Part shown: positions 31,215 through 33,573 of the stretch, piece by piece
Layout: the number at the start of each line of letters is the position of its first letter
Position numbering within the stretch: position 1 is the first letter of the stretch
Assembly (NCBI GenBank): GCA_050259815.1
Contig: JBLNBI010000278.1
Coordinates: forward strand, 1-33,573
Direction: 5' to 3'
Length of the DNA stretch: 33,573 nucleotides
From: JAGTRP01 sp050259815
GTDB taxonomy: Bacteria > Pseudomonadota > Gammaproteobacteria > Burkholderiales > Rhodocyclaceae
Made by a program: the position numbers and the translations under genes
The notes under the pieces: generated by a model
The model's input: the letters and a program-made list of their open reading frames with translations, nothing else
The model's database searches: none
What the model was told of the DNA's origin: nothing

Positions 31215-33542
31215 ATGTCTGTCGCCCCTATTTCCTCCGAGCCGCAGCCTGATGAGCTGATGGCTCTCGCTCGATTATTCTCGGCAGGGCGCCATTGCGA
31301 GGTTGTCGCGTCCGCCCGAGTCCTTGCCCGGCGGTTTCCCTCCTCGGGAGTGGTCTACAAGTTACTGGGTAGTGCACTTCATGCTCAAGGCAATTCCCTT
31401 GAGGCTGCCGAGGTGCTTCGGAAGGCGGCGGAATTGCTGCCCTGCGATAGCCAGACCTGGAGCAATCTGGGCAATGCGCTTGCCCAGGCAGGAAACCCGG
31501 ACGAGGCGATCAAGGCGCACGGGATGGCCATCCGGCTACAGCCCGAAGCGGCAACGCCCCGCTACAACCTCGGATGCGTTTATCTCAACCAGGGAAAGAA
31601 GACCGAGGCGTTGGAGCAGTTCTGGTTGGCCTACGACCGCTCTCCCCAGGATCGCGAGCTTGCCCGCTTATGCCGGCAACTGGTGCTGGAGGTTGGGGAC
31701 AGGGCGCTGCAGTTGTCCTTCTGCCGGCTCAACGTCAGGCATGTTCCGGACGATGGCGTGGCGCTGGGGGTGCTGGGGGCTCTGCTGCTCACGGATGGCG
31801 CGGATGAGGAAGCCGAGCGCCAATTGAGGGAGGCGGTCCGTGTTGCCCCGCAAAATGCGGTGGCCTGGTCCAACTTATGTGTGGTACTGCAGAACCGTTC
31901 CGCCCTTTCCGAGGCGATTGCTGCGGGGCGTCAGGCGGTGGCTCTGGCGCCGGACTGGGTTTCCGCCCACAACAATCTGGGTACGGCGCTCATGTCGAGC
32001 GGCGCCTGGACGGAGGCTAAAGCGGCATTTCTTCGGGCACTGGAAGCGGATTCCGAGTTTGCCGAGGCTTATTACAACCTCGGATGCGTCTGCAGCAGCC
32101 TGAACGAAACCGTGACTGCCCGCGACGCCCTCATCGAAGCAGTCAAGCGAGATGGACGGCCGGACTGGCTGGTCCTTGCTTCCCATACCTGTCGCCAACT
32201 GGTCGACTGGGACAGCGCTGAAGTGATCGAAAACGCCTTGCGTGAATGCCTTGCGCAGCCGGGGATGCTGGAAAACCAGCGACATAGCTTGCCGTCACCA
32301 TTTGCCTTTCTGACCATTCCGGGTACGTCGGCCCAGGAGCAACGGCGTATTTCGTGTCATTTTTCCCGGCAATTCGAGGGACGGGGGGCCGTGCCGCGGG
32401 GAGCCGGGTTCGCCAAGGCGGACGGAGCGCCTCTGCGGGTCGGCCTGCTGTCATCGGATTTTCGTGATCACGCGACTGCCCATCTGATGGCAGGGGTGCT
32501 GGAGGCCTTGGATTCCAGGCGTTTCCAACTGGTTGCCTATGACTACAGCCCGCCCCGCAACGATGCCTATCGGGACCGCCTGCGCCGCATCATTCCGGAG
32601 TGGAGAGAAGTCGGCGGGCTGTCGGATGTCGACGCGGCCCAGCGCATGGCCGCGGACGGCATCCATATCGCCATCGACCTCAAGGGATGGACCCAAGGTT
32701 TTCGAGGAGGCATCCTGGCCCATCGGCCAGCCCCTGTACAGATGCAGTGGCTCGGCTTTCCGGCAACCATGGGGGCCGATTGGATCGATTACATCATCGC
32801 CGACCCGGTCGTGATTCCCCCGGGAGAAGAGCGCGCCTATAGCGAAAAGATTTTGCGTCTTCCCCACTGCTACCAGCCCAACGACCGGACTCGCGCCATT
32901 GATCCGTCGCCGGGGCGGGCAGCCCTTGGCCTGCCGGAGGATGCACTGGTCCTGGCAGCCTTCCATCAACCCTACAAGATTACCCGGGAAACCTTTGCGC
33001 TGTGGATGAGGTTGCTTTCTCGCCTGCCTGATGCCGTTCTCTGGCTTTTGGAGGTTCCACCCGGAGCCAAGGAGAGCTTGTGCCAGGCGGCGCTGGATGC
33101 CGATGTCTCTCCTTCTCGGCTCTACTGGGCTCCCCATGTTCCTTCGGCGCAAAACCTGGGGCGGCTGGCTGCTGCGGATTTGGCCCTTGATGCTTTTCCC
33201 GTCAATGCCCACACTACCGCCAGCGATGCTTTGTGGGCCGGGGTCCCGCAAGTGGCCCAGTGCGGTGACGCGTTCGCTTCCCGTGTTTCCACCAGTATTT
33301 TGCGGGCGGCCGGGGGGGCGGATCTGGTGGCATCGAACTGGCAGGATTACGAGAATCTGGTCGTCGGTCTTGCTCAACAAGAAGAGCAACTCTTGGCGGT
33401 GCGAGAGTCCTTGGCTGCCAATCGTCTGCGCTGTCCATTGTTTGATAGCGGGGAGTTTGCCGGGCATCTGAGCCAAGGGCTTGAAATGGCGTGGGCTCGC
33501 TATCAGCAGGGCTTGCCGCCGGACCATCTTCACGTCGGATAG
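31215..33542 (+). CDS. TPR-GT41 glycosyltransferase (O-GlcNAc transferase/SPINDLY type), candidate flagellin glycosyltransferase
   Basis: The 775-residue protein has about seven to eight TPR repeats (about 10-310; for example SQTWSNLGNALAQAGNPDEAIKAHGMAIRLQP and AEAYYNLGCVCSSLNETVTARDALIEAV). A GT41 catalytic region follows (about 405-765). Family motifs are LRVGLLSSDFRDHATAHL with the catalytic-region His near 419, IAIDLKGWTQGFRGGILAHRPAPVQMQWLGFPATMG, DYIIADPVVIPP, YSEKILRLPHCYQPND and LDAFPVNAHTTASDALWAGVPQV. These enzymes transfer a sugar from UDP-GlcNAc or a similar donor to Ser/Thr of proteins. Its position, divergent from a flagellin gene, makes flagellin the likely acceptor. It ends 31 bp before the window edge. 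The donor sugar is not deducible. Confidence 0.88.
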   Translation: MSVAPISSEPQPDELMALARLFSAGRHCEVVASARVLARRFPSSGVVYKLLGSALHAQGNSLEAAEVLRKAAELLPCDSQTWSNLGNALAQAGNPDEAIKAHGMAIRLQPEAATPRYNLGCVYLNQGKKTEALEQFWLAYDRSPQDRELARLCRQLVLEVGDRALQLSFCRLNVRHVPDDGVALGVLGALLLTDGADEEAERQLREAVRVAPQNAVAWSNLCVVLQNRSALSEAIAAGRQAVALAPDWVSAHNNLGTALMSSGAWTEAKAAFLRALEADSEFAEAYYNLGCVCSSLNETVTARDALIEAVKRDGRPDWLVLASHTCRQLVDWDSAEVIENALRECLAQPGMLENQRHSLPSPFAFLTIPGTSAQEQRRISCHFSRQFEGRGAVPRGAGFAKADGAPLRVGLLSSDFRDHATAHLMAGVLEALDSRRFQLVAYDYSPPRNDAYRDRLRRIIPEWREVGGLSDVDAAQRMAADGIHIAIDLKGWTQGFRGGILAHRPAPVQMQWLGFPATMGADWIDYIIADPVVIPPGEERAYSEKILRLPHCYQPNDRTRAIDPSPGRAALGLPEDALVLAAFHQPYKITRETFALWMRLLSRLPDAVLWLLEVPPGAKESLCQAALDADVSPSRLYWAPHVPSAQNLGRLAAADLALDAFPVNAHTTASDALWAGVPQVAQCGDAFASRVSTSILRAAGGADLVASNWQDYENLVVGLAQQEEQLLAVRESLAANRLRCPLFDSGEFAGHLSQGLEMAWARYQQGLPPDHLHVG

Positions 33543-33573
33543 AGGGCGGCACAGCTTTATCGACGGTACCCCT

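Overview
This window looks like part of the chromosome of a motile, GC-rich betaproteobacterium, probably near the Rhodocyclales (Azospira/Dechloromonas/Azoarcus type). That placement is inferred from gene content: a FleS/FleR two-component pair of the Pseudomonas/Vibrio type in a beta-like flagellar cluster, with recognisable sigma-54 and sigma-28 promoter sequences. Nearly all of the window is flagellar assembly genes or genes that probably modify the flagellin.

Left part (1-14.9 kb). A leftward operon fliF-fliG-fliH-fliI-fliJ encodes the MS-ring, the switch protein and the export ATPase complex; fliJ is cut by the window edge. Divergent from it, fleS-fleR encode the sensor kinase and sigma-54 activator, followed by a single-gene fliE unit with its own sigma-54 promoter and terminator. 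Then comes a long leftward late operon: fliC1, flaG, fliD, fliS, fliT, fliK, a small FlhB C-terminal-domain paralogue and a YcgR-like PilZ brake protein. fliC1 has a near-consensus sigma-28 promoter.

Middle (14.9-29.3 kb). Eleven tightly packed leftward genes lie between two flagellin genes that are about 90% identical. In transcription order they encode an APS-kinase-like enzyme, a SAM methyltransferase, a PPDK/PEP-synthase-like glutamine kinase, a class I glutamine-amidotransferase-like hydrolase, a nucleotidyltransferase, three paralogous sulfotransferase-fold proteins, a sulfotransferase-TPR protein, a TPR-methyltransferase, and a 1249-residue WbsX/GT2/GT2/GT4-like glycosyltransferase. 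The kinase, nucleotidyltransferase, hydrolase and APS-kinase-like genes match the four Campylobacter jejuni enzymes (Cj1418, Cj1416, Cj1417, Cj1415) that build 3'-phospho-cytidine diphosphoramidate, the donor for O-methyl phosphoramidate on its capsule. Here the set sits with flagellin genes and glycosyltransferases, not with a capsule locus. The central hypothesis is a flagellin-glycan phosphoramidate modification system in which the sulfotransferase-fold proteins act as the phosphoramidoyl transferases.

Right part (29.4-33.6 kb). fliC2 has a strong intrinsic terminator just before the modification operon and a candidate sigma-54 promoter. Divergent from it is a TPR-GT41 (O-GlcNAc transferase/SPINDLY type) gene, a good candidate for the enzyme that puts the first sugar on flagellin Ser/Thr. 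The 306-bp divergent promoter region holds a cluster of CGGCAA/TTGCCG half-sites.

No tRNA, rRNA, CRISPR array, insertion sequence or phage gene was recognised. All function calls are by reading motifs and family resemblance; no database search was run.
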